Source of the DNA: Oidiodendron maius Zn
Lineage: Eukaryota; Ascomycota; Leotiomycetes; Myxotrichaceae
Reading direction: 5' to 3'
DNA: 64,000 bases
Assembly (NCBI GenBank): GCA_000827325.1
Contig: KN832883.1
Coordinates: forward strand, 1,033,563-1,097,562
The notes beneath the pieces were generated by a model that was not told the DNA's origin, made no database searches, and saw only the letters and a list, made by a program, of their open reading frames with translations. Shown here one piece after another: positions 23,532 to 36,700 of this stretch. Position 1 is the first letter of the stretch. The number at the start of each line of letters is the position of its first letter. Both the position numbers and the translations under genes were made by a program.

Positions 23532-25412
23532 TCAAACTATATCAAAGTCACGCAGTTGAGCCTCCCAGTCACTGCCATCCAACATTTCCCCGTCCATCAA
23601 GCCCAAGACAAAGCACTCGCCAACCAGGGAATAGCATCCCTCCGCATAACGCAGAACCACCGGAACGCAGCATCCAGGTAAGACACAAACCTGATCGCCC
23701 ACCTGCGTCCACAGGGGTGCAAGTCCCATGTATCCTGAGCTCGTCAAAATGAAGGCCCAATTATTGGCAGCACCTAGCTTGAACGAGAAGTGGCCCAGCC
23801 CCATGTCTCTTGTCTCGTTTCGTTGTGCCTCTGCTTCCCATTCCCAGTAAGCCTTTGCAACATCAGGGTCGTCTTGCTGCAGCATGAAAACAAAAATCGC
23901 TTGAGCGAGGGGCATGCCCGACTGTGTAGCAAAGGCGCCAATTTCCTGTGGAAGCAGACTTGATATTTCCTCGTCGACTGACAAGAAGGTACAGAAGCTG
24001 ATGGCAGGGCTGAAGAATGACGTGTCCGTTGGGTCCAGTCGGCCCTTAGTCTTGGGATGTTTCCCAGTAAAGAAGGTTCGAAAGTATGCTTGAACCTGCG
24101 GTATACCCATGGAGCCGTATACGCCACTTTGTCCACTCAATGCTGGCCTTAACCAGTTTACAAGGGCATTGTTCCGTGGGAGCTCCACTGTCTCGATGCG
24201 TTCGAACAAAAGTCCTTTGACCGCAAGTCTATTCCCTAGAACTGAACACCGAGGCTCTGTATCCTTGGCCGCATGATAAAGCCCCTCCTTGAGCTGAGAT
24301 CCACGATCTGTATTAGTCCAATCAGGCACCCACGATGGCAATGGATTGTCACTACCCTGGGTCGAGACATTCCGCCCGGCTTCCTTGAGAATCGAAAGGC
24401 TTTTGCTGTGACTGATGTACGCGGCCACAAATTTGGTGTACACTTGATGTGAGGGAATAACATAATCAATGTCAAATCCAGGAATGGGCTTCGCGAGGTC
24501 AATGCAAGCGTAAATCTTGTCCCGAGCATCTTTCGCAGCAAACACTCGACACAAAGACAGCAGCTCCAAAAGTTCTACTGCCTCTGTCTTCGTGCTTATA
24601 TCAACCCAGAGTGACAATCGAGCATTTACGCATGGGTCGTACATTGCCGCCATAATTGCGTCCTCTATGTCGGGCTTGATCTTGAGCTTCGAAGGCACCG
24701 TGATGGCATCCGCCTGCAACGCGCGTAGTGTATGGTAGAACGGATTGAAAGATATGCTCTTCGTGCCGCAGATTACGGAAACCTTCTTGGCGAGTGCTGC
24801 TTCCTGAAGGGTCCAGATGCGTGTCCACCAAGGGCGTTTTAACATCTGTGCTACGGCTGTCCATTCTCTGTCAAGTAACGATTGCGGGACGCCGCGGTCA
24901 TTGATAAAGTCCAGCGCCGCATCCACGCTTTTCAGGTCGTAGTAGGCATTACCAAGCGTTTCAATGAAGTCGAGAGCAAGAACACCGTCCTCCTGCGTGC
25001 CGCCTATCCAGATGAGAACGTGGTCTGCGTTGCGGTATATATCGCCCATCAAGCGGACCTGCGCAGCGCGCTCGGAGAGGACCGTCTGGTTGATGCACAG
25101 CGCGTCTGCCCAAATGACCAATTTCTTCGCCATTTGCGAGATGTTGCGCAGCGCGGACTCTAGATTTCGGGTGACATGCAACGTCTGGCCTTGCAATTGC
25201 AAAGGCACGGTATCATTTTCGTCCCCCCATGTGTATGAAAGAGCAACGTACTTTTCACAATTGTTCAGAGATGTTTTGTGAATGGAACACTGCAGAGGCA
25301 ACGATGTGGAGGAGGCACGCTCGACCGTTAGTAGCCTGATCTCTCTTTTCTCGGTCGACAGTTGCTGGTAGATTCCTGCTGGCCCAGCTGCTGTATTTAT
25401 ATGGGCTTGCAT
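23532..25412 (-). CDS. HET-domain protein 1 (heterokaryon-incompatibility type)
   Basis: A single exon encodes 626 residues from a clear ATG. The HET domain is at about residues 50-200, with its three blocks: VALSYTWGDEN, then LVIWADALCINQ, then QVRLMGDIYRNADHVLIWIGG. HET domains are related to TIR folds and trigger cell death when unlike nuclei or strains fuse. The remaining 400 residues are typical of the unnamed C-terminal extension in this family. It is convergent with the MFS gene and divergent from a Zn2Cys6 gene. It is one of three HET genes within 17 kb. Confidence 0.92.
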   Translation of the reverse strand: MQAHINTAAGPAGIYQQLSTEKREIRLLTVERASSTSLPLQCSIHKTSLNNCEKYVALSYTWGDENDTVPLQLQGQTLHVTRNLESALRNISQMAKKLVIWADALCINQTVLSERAAQVRLMGDIYRNADHVLIWIGGTQEDGVLALDFIETLGNAYYDLKSVDAALDFINDRGVPQSLLDREWTAVAQMLKRPWWTRIWTLQEAALAKKVSVICGTKSISFNPFYHTLRALQADAITVPSKLKIKPDIEDAIMAAMYDPCVNARLSLWVDISTKTEAVELLELLSLCRVFAAKDARDKIYACIDLAKPIPGFDIDYVIPSHQVYTKFVAAYISHSKSLSILKEAGRNVSTQGSDNPLPSWVPDWTNTDRGSQLKEGLYHAAKDTEPRCSVLGNRLAVKGLLFERIETVELPRNNALVNWLRPALSGQSGVYGSMGIPQVQAYFRTFFTGKHPKTKGRLDPTDTSFFSPAISFCTFLSVDEEISSLLPQEIGAFATQSGMPLAQAIFVFMLQQDDPDVAKAYWEWEAEAQRNETRDMGLGHFSFKLGAANNWAFILTSSGYMGLAPLWTQVGDQVCVLPGCCVPVVLRYAEGCYSLVGECFVLGLMDGEMLDGSDWEAQLRDFDIV

Positions 25413-26297
25413 ATTCGTGGAGCTATGTCACTTGGTTTTGAATAGTTGGTGCAACGAGAGTCGGTGCATTTGGGGCATCCAAAGGTATCGAAATCTGCTG
25501 TAGCTAGCGCAACAATCATACCAGGAATTCTATCTAAGGTATAGAAACTTGCTATATAATGTCAGGGAGTACAAGGCTGAGACAACGCCGGCAATGGGTC
25601 CCACCTAATACCATTGTCGCCTGACCTGGCTGAAGGGGCAGTGCCACCAAAAATATCGCGCCATTAATTTTGATCCGCATTTCAGCGCCATGGGACTGTC
25701 TATATGATTTGTAGCGGACTAGACGCATGCGCGACAGATATCGGTCTAGCTTCAAGTGCAGACAACATTTGCTACAAAAGCCATCGAGTCGTGCTGTGCT
25801 GTCTGAACGATAAGATCTGGCAAGACTGAGGCTACAGCTGTGGAGGCGAAGGTGAAATGCGGGGCAGCGAGCAAATGCAGACCGCAACTAAACAACGGCT
25901 CTTAGCTTGAGGGCCAGGTTCATGATAAGCAGCACTTATCTGGGCTCTTGTAGCAAACCTCGTGGTGGTGTCGAGATGGCCGGGATATACTTCTTCATCA
26001 TGTATTCTGCTTAATTAGCACTATATAAATGAACATTTATTTTACGTACTCATTACCTCCAATTTAAGGTTGCAAGATAAAATATGAAAGTAAACAGCTT
26101 AGTGTATGAAAAAGTTCAGACTGGAAAAATTGAACCTGGGTTCTGGCGTAAAACCACGTGATCTCAACCCAAACGACACAATTGTCAGCACTTCCATCAG
26201 GTTGCCAGACTACAACTATGGCTGCTGGGGTATCGTCAAGATTGCTGAACCCCACTTAAACCATAAAGCCGACCAAAACCTCTACTTACGGAGTGCG
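25413..26297. other. Divergent promoter region
   Basis: It separates the divergent HET gene and Zn2Cys6 gene. No supported coding sequence is seen; frames open upstream of 26298 but lack an obvious role. Confidence 0.5.
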
Positions 26298-28351
26298 ATG
26301 CGTCAGACTGGACAGCCAAACATGGACAGGCGTGCATCATCCACTCCCGGCACTCCCGCGCCATACGGCCACGCTTGTGTGAACTGTGCTCAGTCCAAAT
26401 GCAAATGTATCCTCCGCCGAGAAGGTGGACCTTGCGAAAGGTAAGCAATCTACCGTAAATCGTACTTGTCGGACAAAGTGACTGATATGTTTAGATGCTT
26501 TCGATCAAACAAACACTGCCGCCCAGCGGAGACCGTTCGACGCCGCAATCGCAGAAAGGCCACAGTATCCAAGACTGCGCGACTAGAAGAAAAGCTAGAT
26601 GACCTCGTATCACTAATTAGGGCCGGAGCACAACCTGGTGCGGTCATGCTACCTCAAGTTACGGCTATTGAAGACGATTCTACGCCTTATAGAACCTTAC
26701 AGTCCAGTGTTAATTCTCCAACTTACAGTCCGTCTGAAGGAGGCATGGTATCGAATAGTTCAAATGCTTACATGAAGAGTTTACCACTGTTGAAACCGGC
26801 CATTTCCAACTCTACCGTCTCTTCAGATTACCTCCCACGGTCTGGTTTCCCTGACACTGAGGAGCCGTCTCAAGCCGAAGCAGAGGAATGTCTCCTACAC
26901 TTTCGGAAATACATGTCAAAATACGTCCCATTTATTTACATCCCTTTGACTACCAACGCTCAACAACTTCGACAAGAACGGCCCTTTTTGTGGCTTTGCA
27001 TAATGACAGTAGCTTCGAAATCGACCTCACAGCAGCAAATTTTAGGTAGCAAAATACGCAGCATTATAGCGCAGGAAATGGTAGTTCAGTCTGAAAGGAA
27101 CGTCGATCTTCTCTTGGGAATCCTCACATTTGCCAGTTGGTACGAAACCGTCAACCCTAAAATACGACTCTAACTCTGATCACTTCTTCTTAGGGTCCAC
27201 TACCAATTCCGTGCTAAACCTCTCCTCTCCGTCCTCATTCAGCTCGCGACATCCTTGGTATTTGATCTTGGTCTTAATAAGCCTGTTTCAAAAGAGACGC
27301 AGGTAATTCTCTGTGTGAATAAATGTTCCGTGCCCTCTACCCCTCGGACAATGGAGGAGCGGAGGGCTGTGCTTGGCTGCTTTTTGGCCGCTTCAATGTA
27401 CGTCTAATATTTCCATTCATATCTGCACTAGAGGCTTATCATCAAAGTATATCATCTTCCCTGCAGAAGATTGATGGACTCCGTTGGACAGCGCATATGG
27501 ATGAGTGTCTCCAAATATTACGCGAAAGAAAAGAGTGCCCAAACGATGAAATCTTGGTCGAGCTAGTACAATTGCAGCAAATCGTTGAGAAACTATCTAT
27601 GGGCGCGTTAAGTGACAGGGCAGAGGAATCTGCAGATTATGGACACCAAACATCTCTCTACCGCGATGACCTTTTCTCGAAGTTGCAAGGCATTAAGGCT
27701 ACCCTTCTAGCTAAATCGGAAAATAATGGTTGGTTACTCTGAACCCGCTGAGCTATTATATTCGCTCACATTATATCAGAGATTGTACTGTTGCACCTCT
27801 ATGGCATAGAGATGGAAATGATTCTTTCTTCAGCATTTCTCAACAATAATCATTTAACAGCCCTACAACGGGAGTCTCTCAACACAGGATTCAAGTCGCT
27901 AAACTCTTGGTTTGATGTCTTCTTTGCGATACCTGCCACAGCTTATATTGGATTAACATTTTCTATATTCTCGCAACTAACCCGCTGTGTAATCACAAGC
28001 TACCGGCTCACAACTCTCGACGATCCAAGCTGGGACAAGAATGATGCTCGGAATACCTTAGATCCATTTCTCATTCTGGACCGTATTATTAGCAATTTAG
28101 AACAAGTAGCGGTTCTTGCTGGGCTGGATAGCAGTGGTAACCCCGAAGGTGATATATTCTCTCGTTCCGCACAGATGTTCGTCTCCCTTCGGCCTACGTG
28201 GGAAGCAAAACTGCAGCAGGGTGATAGCGTGCATTCGACTATCCCCAGCCTACAGAGCGACAGTGAAATTCCTCGCCTGGAGGACCTTGGGGTGGAGTTC
28301 TTTGACAACGACTGGCTCATGGATCTTCTTATTGTTCCACCGCAATGTTAA
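26298..28351 (+). CDS. Zn2Cys6 transcription factor
   Basis: Five exons, 26298-26440, 26495-27139, 27194-27397, 27448-27728 and 27780-28351, give 614 residues with all phases matching. The cluster reads C-X2-C-X6-C-X8-C-X2-C-X6-C (ACVNCAQSKCKC..GGPC-ERCFRSNKHC) and is split by intron 1 in the Arg codon between cysteines four and five. It is followed by RRRNRRK and a predicted coiled-coil (ARLEEKLDDLVSLI). The middle region has TMEERRAVLGCFLAAS and ISSSLQKIDGLRW, matching the usual EERRAVLGCF and DALRWT blocks of fungal regulators. It should act in the nucleus. The stop is only 186 nt before the next ATG, a HET gene on the same strand, which is tight spacing for this genome. Confidence 0.9.
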
Positions 28352-28537
28352 CACTTCTTGACATTCTTGCTCACGTGACCAGTGTTATCTTTTGGTCACC
28401 TTCGGCTGAAGCTCGTAACCAAGACTTACGCTACTAGAAATTGTAAACTCTCAACGGAGGGCCCGAAAGGTGTCTCCTCTGTCCCTAATCGGTGGCTCAA
28501 ACTTATCGCGACTGCTTATCGCGTTACAACTTCCGCT

Positions 28538-30385
28538 ATGGACGCCGATGAGCCGACAGTCAGCCCAGGTTCGATCAATCTGAACCTAATCCTTCGATGG
28601 AAAAGGACATGTGAAGCAACTCATGGAGCTGTCTGTAACACTCGTAACTCAGACTACATGACCAGACAACTGCAAACCATCAATTTAGTCGACGTAGAGA
28701 CCCTATCACTCGTCACAACAAGCACGTCAACAAAGTTCGTAGCTCTCAGCTACGTCTGGGGTAGTGTCCCAATGTTCAAAACCCAAACCAGCACCATCCA
28801 TCTCCTCCGTACTCCCGGAAGTCTCTCCAGCACAAATTCCAACCTCATCATCCCCGCCACAATTCGTGATGCAATCTACCTGACTCGTAAGCTCGGCGAG
28901 AAATACTTATGGGTTGACTGTCTTTGCATTGTACAAGATGCAGACTCCATGGAGCAGTCTCTTAAAGCCATGGCGGCGATATACGCCAGTGCCGAGTTTA
29001 CGATTGTAGATGCTGCAGGACAGAATGCAAATTATGGCTTGGAGGTCATTAGAAGCACTTCTCAACATCACATACTGCCTGATAATAGAGGTGCGGGAAA
29101 TAGGCTTACGACATGTCAAGAGCAGCGGGATGGTTATCCATGGGCATCAACTTGGGATTCGAGGGGGTGGACTTTCCAAGAATCTCTCTTTTCCCGGCGA
29201 TTACTCGTATTCGATGGGGTTATGTCGTGGGTATGCGGTCGTTGCATCTGGTTAGAAGAAGCTGGAGATTTATTCTTCCCGCAGATCTTGGAAGAGAAAG
29301 CAATCGGATGGCCTCTCGAACGAGACCATCTCGGAATACCTGTAGGGTTAATGAGTATTCTGCCTAAGTTACCCGATCTAGGATGCTGGGGAAATCTGGT
29401 GGAGAATTTCAGCATGAGAGAACTAACATATGAGCGAGACATTGTAAACGCTTTCGCGGGTGCTACGGAGATCACGAGTTCCACATTTCCGGGACGGATT
29501 TTCAAGGGTCTGCCAGTATTCTTCTTCGATATTGCGATTCTTTGGCAACCAGACGAAGCAATTTCCCGCCGGAGTTCCGACAACGACCACAAATTCCCAA
29601 GTTGGTCTTGGACTGGCTGGAAAGGGTCTATCAGTTGCCTGGCTTCATGGGGCCCGTTCCAAGCTGGCCTTTACCGCAGCAGTGGACATCGTTCAGATTG
29701 GGTTTCTGTTGTCCAACTTCGCCCCGTTGCGAAATGGTACAAAATATCGTCCCTGGAAATTTCACATGTGATTCCGATTCAAAGTGATTTTTACAGGTAT
29801 CAAGCATTCAGGGACAGAGTAGACGAGGATTTGCCTGCAGGGTGGTGCCGGCATGAGCATACAGATGGCGCTTACTTCACGACCCAAGAGCATATGCCTG
29901 GATTTAGATATGGCTACTCATTACCCATCCGAACACATCCGGAACTAAACTGCAATGATGAATTCGGACATATCCTGTGGTGTACTGCGTCTCGTGCCTT
30001 AGCTTGTTTTGGTGAGATTAAGGAAGATATCTGGTCGAGACCTCTCATCGAGCTAGTCGCCAGCACAGGACAGATCATCGGCTCTCTCCGGTTGCATAGT
30101 CTCGGCGAAATGAGCACTACCAAGGGCGATATTTGCGAGTTAATTGCTATATCTTTAGGTGAACTAAAAGATCACGAACGGGTGCAAGGAGAACTATCCA
30201 GAGAATCTCCTTCTGAATGGGCAATTGGAGAGTGGGAGATGAGCGCTGGTGGGTACGATATTTTTTACAACGTGATGTGGATCGGATGGAATGAAGATGT
30301 AGCGTGTCGAAAAGGCTTGGGTAAAGTAGGAAAAGAAGCTTGGAGTTGCATGCAACCAAGTTTAACAAGTTTTAAGTTGGGTTAG
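28538..30385 (+). CDS. HET-domain protein 2
   Basis: The first ATG of the open frame, at 28538, gives 615 residues; the frame is open to about 28382 but has no ATG there. HET blocks are FVALSYVWGSV at about residue 68, LWVDCLCIVQDADS, and AIYASAEFTIVDAAG, the variant seen in tol/HET-6-type proteins. Downstream DSRGWTFQESLFSRRLLVF is the conserved RaWtlQE block that follows the domain. A role in vegetative incompatibility is inferred from family membership. It lies head-to-tail behind the Zn2Cys6 gene. Confidence 0.9.
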   Translation: MDADEPTVSPGSINLNLILRWKRTCEATHGAVCNTRNSDYMTRQLQTINLVDVETLSLVTTSTSTKFVALSYVWGSVPMFKTQTSTIHLLRTPGSLSSTNSNLIIPATIRDAIYLTRKLGEKYLWVDCLCIVQDADSMEQSLKAMAAIYASAEFTIVDAAGQNANYGLEVIRSTSQHHILPDNRGAGNRLTTCQEQRDGYPWASTWDSRGWTFQESLFSRRLLVFDGVMSWVCGRCIWLEEAGDLFFPQILEEKAIGWPLERDHLGIPVGLMSILPKLPDLGCWGNLVENFSMRELTYERDIVNAFAGATEITSSTFPGRIFKGLPVFFFDIAILWQPDEAISRRSSDNDHKFPSWSWTGWKGSISCLASWGPFQAGLYRSSGHRSDWVSVVQLRPVAKWYKISSLEISHVIPIQSDFYRYQAFRDRVDEDLPAGWCRHEHTDGAYFTTQEHMPGFRYGYSLPIRTHPELNCNDEFGHILWCTASRALACFGEIKEDIWSRPLIELVASTGQIIGSLRLHSLGEMSTTKGDICELIAISLGELKDHERVQGELSRESPSEWAIGEWEMSAGGYDIFYNVMWIGWNEDVACRKGLGKVGKEAWSCMQPSLTSFKLG

Positions 30386-31283
30386 AAGAAGTATAATTTT
30401 ATTATGCAGCTGATGAGGACCCCAACAGATGAATATATCTTGTTGATCATGTGGCACCACCGCATTTTATTGTATACCTCAAACAAAGCCTTCTATCTCT
30501 CACAGAGGAGGAAGGCCTAAGACATCAGGTCTCAGCTCAGGTCATAGAGCCACTCCTCAGATCCAAAGACGGAAATGGAAAGGCTCAGGTCGAGATTCCG
30601 ATACAGAATCTCCACATTATCCCAGTTTCTTTGCTACGCTATCTGAAGCATTGTGCACTGTGGGCTTAGTTCGCCATATATCTTGCATGACAGCAGTTAA
30701 TATCGTTACTCATTTTCAAGCACTTAGCTTTGAGGGTGGATGGCAATTGCTATTTTCCTCCAGTAATAACTATCCCCTGCTAGCCAGCTGCTGTGGATAC
30801 TAGATTTAACAACAAAATCGCTAATTGCTTAGTGATCTAACAATAGATCTGAACGGATGGTTGTTAATTAGATGGAGCAACACTACGTAAATAAAGAAAA
30901 TTGTAGTACGGATTTAATGGCTGGCAAATAATATGGTTGGCTGATCGGGTTTCGGGATTTCGGATTTCGTTGAATCCCGATTAAGGATGAGGAATCACTT
31001 TGATCTCCTTGCTTACAAATTTTGAGTCTTCAGATAGTTAGATGCAGCCATTTAATAATGATCGATTACACCATTAGGCTGTCTCGTTACCCGTGGTCTT
31101 GCAAGTCAAGTGGAGAACTGGACATAAATGACTTTTAGGATTGACCCACTTGTCGTTCTCGCATAGTTTTATATATATCAGTCATTTGAAAAATTTCTTT
31201 TTCAACCTAATTCATTTAAAGCCTTCTACAACGCTCTATTAGCATACAAAGTCTCAGTACATCCGATATCGCTCCACAGCGGA
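30386..31283. other. Intergenic, no gene recognised
   Basis: AT-rich spacer between the HET gene and the MFS exporter, same strand. No supported coding sequence. Confidence 0.5.
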
Positions 31284-33415
31284 ATGGCATCAACAACACC
31301 TCTTTCTCCTGCTACACCGCAGGTGTTGGAGCCAGAAGAGGATAGGAACGAAAAAGAGCTTTCTACACCTCCATCCAGTGACATCGAACCAAAACCCAAT
31401 CTAGTTTCAGAGTCTGCATTAACTATTGTTCCCGCCGCGGAAGAGCTTGAATGGGTTTCTGGCGTTAAACTTCTCAGCGTTATTACTGGCGTTACACTCG
31501 TTTGTTTTCTCATGCTTCTAGATACATCGATCGTTGTAACGGTACGAACAAAAACCTATACTCTATATTTCCAACTAAAAATTATCAAAGGCCATTCCTC
31601 GTATCACGAGCGATTTTCACTCTCTGCCTGATGTGGGTTGGTATGGCAGCGCTTACCAACTAGCAAGGTATGCTCGTTGTCTTGATCTGCTCTGAATAAT
31701 AACTAGCTGACACTGCTCCAGCACGGCACTCCAACCGCTAACTGGAAAGTTGTATATGAATTTCAAATCTAAAGTTAGCCAGAATTTTTTTTTTGTCTCT
31801 TTATCTATAGCCTTAAGAACTCATTACTTCTAGTGGACTTTTATAACCTTTTTCGCCGTCTTCGAGTTAGGCTCTTTGATCTGTGCCATTGCCTCCTCTT
31901 CTAGAATGTTGATCGCAGGACGGGCAGTAGCCGGAATGGGAACTTCGGGCATGCTGAATGGCGCACTTACCATAATTGCTGAATGCGTTCCCATGCCGAA
32001 AAGGCCAGGTACGATGGTCTACGAATTGTATCATGGCTTGATAATTGACAGCTCCTACAGCTCTACTCGGAATTGTTATGGGTGGTAAGTTAAAGGCAAT
32101 TGCATACCTCTGATTGCATATTTACCGCCAGCAGTCTCACAATTTGGGTTGGTTATTGGACCGCTAATTGGAGGGGTATTAACACAGTACGCGACTTGGA
32201 GGTGGTGTAAGTCTCGTCTCCCCTGTACACTCAATGGTACAATCTCATATCAATACCAGGCTTCTACATAAATCTCCCCATCGGTGGTGCTGTCGCGGCA
32301 ATGTTGATATTCGTTCGCATCCCCGATAAAATTCCCAAGCCCAAGCCCATGTCAGTTATTCGTACACTACCATCCAAACTCGATCTTATCGGCTTTGCAC
32401 TCTTCGCTCCTGCTGCCATACAATTACTTCTTGCTTTACAATATGGCGGTATTAAATTCGCTTGGAACAGTCGTCAGATCATTGGACTCTTTTGTGGCGC
32501 CGGTGCCACATTTGTTCTCTTTCTGGCCTGGGACTACTATAAAGGTGATGCGGCAATGATTCCATATTCAATGGTCCGGAAACGGACTGTTTGGGCAAGC
32601 TGCTTGGTATATGGATTCTTGATGGGCCAGCTATTTTGCGTTTCATATTATCTGCCAATATATTTCCAAGGTGTCAAGGGCGCATCTCCGACGCTAAGTG
32701 GAGTATATGTCCTTCCAGGTATCTTGAGTCATGTCATCTCCTCTTTGGGATCCGGGTTTCTAGGGAAGTTATTTTACCATTCTAATTCGATCTGTAACTG
32801 ACAGACTTGCAGTTGGGAAACTTGGCTATTATCTACCATTTAGTGTGGGTAGTGCGGTTCTTATTGCCATTGGAAATGGCCTCTTATCTACATTATCCCC
32901 TAGTACTCCAACTGGAAAATGGATTGGATATCAGATCATTATAGGTGTCGGTCGTGGCTTCGGACTGCAGATGGTAAGATCAATAGTTCATCGCACGTCT
33001 CCACATCGACTACAATTCACTGACCCATGATCTCTCCTCTCAGCCAATCATTGCCGTTCAAAATACACTCCCATTCACTGAGATCCCCATTGCCATGGCA
33101 CTTGTCATGTTTAGCCAGTCGTTGGGCGGTGCGCTATTCCTCAGTTTCTCTGAAACGATCTTCACCAACAGCCTGCAGACTCTCATTCCGAAATACGCAC
33201 CTTCTGTTGATCCTCAAATTGTAATCAATGCGGGGGCAACGGGATTCCGGACAATGATCAAGGGGGCAGATTTAGCTGGTGTCCTAGTGGCGTATGCCAA
33301 GAGTGTGGACCGAGTGTTTTACTTGACTGTTGGGGCGGCAGTAGGCTGCTTCTCGTTCGCATGGGCGATGGGATGGAAGGATATCAGAAAGAAAAAGCAG
33401 GTTTCAAAAGCTTAG
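31284..33415 (+). CDS. MFS multidrug exporter (DHA2-type, about 14 helices)
   Basis: Nine exons: 31284-31541, 31591-31667, 31722-31773, 31834-32008, 32052-32084 (33 nt), 32135-32206, 32260-32755, 32805-32973 and 33044-33415. They join in phase to 567 residues. The polar N-terminus leads into [21 protein letters not shown], the DHA2 helix-1 signature. [22 protein letters not shown] and [26 protein letters not shown] (motif C region) follow. The C-terminal half has [29 protein letters not shown]. Drug:H+ antiporters of this class export toxins and secondary metabolites at the plasma membrane. The 49-nt intron 32756-32804 was chosen because it restores [14 protein letters not shown] nearby Zn2Cys6 regulator could control it, but no biosynthetic backbone gene is adjacent. 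Confidence 0.87.
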
Positions 33416-33785
33416 GGTTTGAATTAATAATGCAGTCTTGGTGTAGCCAAGGCATTTGAGATAACCCCTCCGAAAGCTAATATTACCCAGCGTCCCTTAC
33501 CCTCCCGTTGTGGACAGACCCCACAGCGGCTAGCGAGACTTTGCAGTGGCTACGAAGAAATCGAGGCGCTACATTGAATGGCCAGGCCGAAATTTAATAG
33601 GAGTGTGTGGTCAATGATAGATATCCAAGACTCACTTCACGCTATGTTTGCACTTCGAACAGATTTAAGAATAAATTTTAACCTTTTAGTATGCAAATAC
33701 TATTGAATTAAGATGAAGTAAGAAGTCAACCTGTAAGTCAACCTTAAATAGCCATGTCATTCTCCATTCCCTTAAACCAAGTCCT
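33416..33785. other. Convergent 3' spacer
   Basis: Short AT-rich spacer between the convergent MFS and GH55 genes. Nothing supported. Confidence 0.5.
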
Positions 33786-36700
33786 CTATGATGACCTGAA
33801 AATTGCAATTGTGCTCACAAATCCATCATCATTAGCGGACGCGGGAGCCTCATCTACTCCGTTATACGTAATCATCTCAGTTGTGCCAACAGTATTAAGG
33901 CCATAGATCGAAACCTCACTATTCTCAATATCAACAACATGCTTCTGGCACGTCTCGCCCGCGCCTTGGTTTGAGCATGTTACATTGTAGTCGCTGAAGA
34001 AGCTGTAGTGTCCGGCGCCGTAGATGAGTACCGACGAGCTGTCCACGACGCGGAGTCCCCATCCGGATTGGCTGCTGCCTGTCGGGAAGGTTGGGTCGGA
34101 GTAGGCTGTCTCTGATGTGAATGGAATAGGTGCCACTGGGTTGGGCTGGTAATATGCTGTTTCGGTCTGGATGAATCCGAGGAAGATATCGACTGTGTTG
34201 ACCAGTTGGTATTGGTACATGGTATGGTGCTCGACCGCTGTACCGTACAACCAGTTGCCCCCCTTTGTACTCTCGATGAGCAGGCCGCGGCCAGCGTATA
34301 CGCTGATTTGGGTCAGGGCTGCGTCATCAGCGTCGTGATCTGCGACCCAGAGCCAGTTATTCTCCATGTAGAGACCAGCTGCTGACTCTGTGATGTGCAT
34401 GTCCAGGAAGGCAGCGATGCACTGCGACGGAACCTGACTGGCAGAAGTAATCTGGGTGTTTGGTGTCTTGGGGCATTGGGCAACTTGGAGGTTGGAGCCC
34501 GTGAATCCTCCAATACGGCTGTGAACATCCCACATTCCGGCGGGTGTTGTAGCTGATGAATCGAGGTTCCATTGGATTAGGATGGCGCCTGCTTGCGCAC
34601 CTTGCGTGCTGACGAGCATGTCGGACCATTCGACTGTACCCTTTTCTCCCGGTTTGCCGACTTGCACGACCGGTTGTGGACTGTTCATGTTGTTGAAGAA
34701 TGAACCGCTTGACATGATAACCGGATACGTCTCGCCGGTAATTTTGCTTCCGGACGGAATGTAGATGGTCTTGGTGACCCGGTAATAGCCAGCATCAAAG
34801 AAGACAATCTTGCCGGACGCAGCAGCCTGCGCAATAACGGCAATGATCGCATTGGAATCATCAGTAACGCCATCTCCCTTTGCACCTGCGCTGCGAACGC
34901 TGAGGAATTGAGAAGCCAGAATGTCATTGTATTGAGGCTTGGAACGTTCGTAGAAATCAGTGCCTGAAGTAAGGCTGGATGGTCGAACATTAGGGGTGAA
35001 AGCCGATTGGAAAACTGTAGGCCCGGTAGGGAGATACTCGTTGCCCTCTCCCCAAGCAGGGATATTCTTCGAGCCGGTAGAGCCTGCTAGCACGGTCTTT
35101 GACCCGGGTGCTTGAACAGCGACTGGTACATTGTTCAGTTGGACGTTTTCCAGGATCAGGGTGCCGCCGGTCGCTGGGGTTGATGTTGAGTCACGGGAAA
35201 TGGCCACACCAACAGGCGTATCATTTATCTCACTGTCAATGACAACGACAGAGCCAACTGATTGTACACCATTGTTCAAACTGGTCATATCAATACCGAT
35301 GGAGCAGTTGTTAATGTTAACTCCCTTATATGTCCAGCCCCAGTCAAACAGCTGGTGGATGGCCGTATTCGCATTGTAGAACGTGAGATTGCGCATTGTG
35401 AACTGTCTGCAAAATACTGTTAGTTTATTGCATCCATAGCCCTGTGCTCAAAAGAATACGCACTGGTTTGCCATTTCAATACCATACTGGCCACCATAGA
35501 AGACGAGGTCTGTTACAAATCCTCCAGAGCCTGACTCAAGGAAGACACCTTCGTGGCCGGTAGTCGGACTGTCAGACATCAAAAACACAATGTTCTGAAG
35601 GGACGTGGCCTGTGCAGTGGGCCAGTGAATACCGGCCACTGGACTCCCAGGACGAACAGAAGGCACCTCGGTCAAATCAATGACGAAATTGCGGATCTGT
35701 CTCCAGAATACGTTGGTCGCGAGATTACCGAAACCCAAAGCACCACCTGCTTGATACTACTCAAAGTTAGCAACCCGGAGTCTCATCCAACGATCTCACT
35801 ACCAAATCATACCTGATCTCCATCAATCACCCAGCGACCTGAAAAGCTCGAAGATCCTTTAATGACGGGCATACACTTCGGATTGCCGATGATTTGAGTG
35901 TAGTAGTAGTCGATAAGAGGAGCCGACACGATATAGGTACCAGGAGGGAAGTAGACCTGCGCGCATATTAGGCGCTGCTTTAGGGTCTGAATATAGGGGG
36001 AGAGGAACTTACCACAGCAGGACTGACCGTGCTGGAGTTACATGTAGCCGGGCCACATCGATTCCCAGAAGAGATAGCATTGTTGATAGCAGCTGTGTCA
36101 TCGGTGACACCATCACCCTTGGCGCCAAAGTCTTTGACGTTGCGAAAGACCTCATATGTAGCCTTATTTGGATTGAAGGGCGCAATTCCTTGGTGCGTGA
36201 TGTCCTCAAACCAGTAGTCACAGGTGGGAGTTGGCGAAGAGGAAGTAGTGGTAGTGGTGGTGTGTGTGGAGGTTGTTGTCGTCTTAGTCGTTGTACTAGA
36301 CTTGGTTGACACAGTGGTACTTGACGACGTTGTATGGGTGGTTGTCAATGTTGTGGACTTGGTGGTAGTAGAGGAGCTCGTGCTTGTGGATGTCGTGTTT
36401 GAACTTATCGACACCGAGCTGCTTGATGAAGATGTCGTCGACGTCGTGGTAGTACTGGAAGAGCTCGTGGTGGTTGTCGTACTAGGTGAAGTTGTAGTAC
36501 TGGAAGAGCTAGTGGTTGTTGTCGTACTAGGCGAAGTAGTAGTTGTGGAAGAGCTCGTGGTGGTTGTCGTACTAGGTGAAGTTGTAGTACTGGAAGAGCT
36601 CGTGGTTGTCGTACTGGTTGAGGTTGTAGTACTGGAAGAGCTTGTAGTGGTTGTCGTAGTAGGTGATGTTGTAGTACTGGAAGAGCTCGTGGCGGTTGTC

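Noticed and set aside
28382-28537. Upstream extension of HET protein 2
   Set aside because: The frame begins with GTG and has no ATG before 28538; it would also overlap the short spacer behind the Zn2Cys6 gene.
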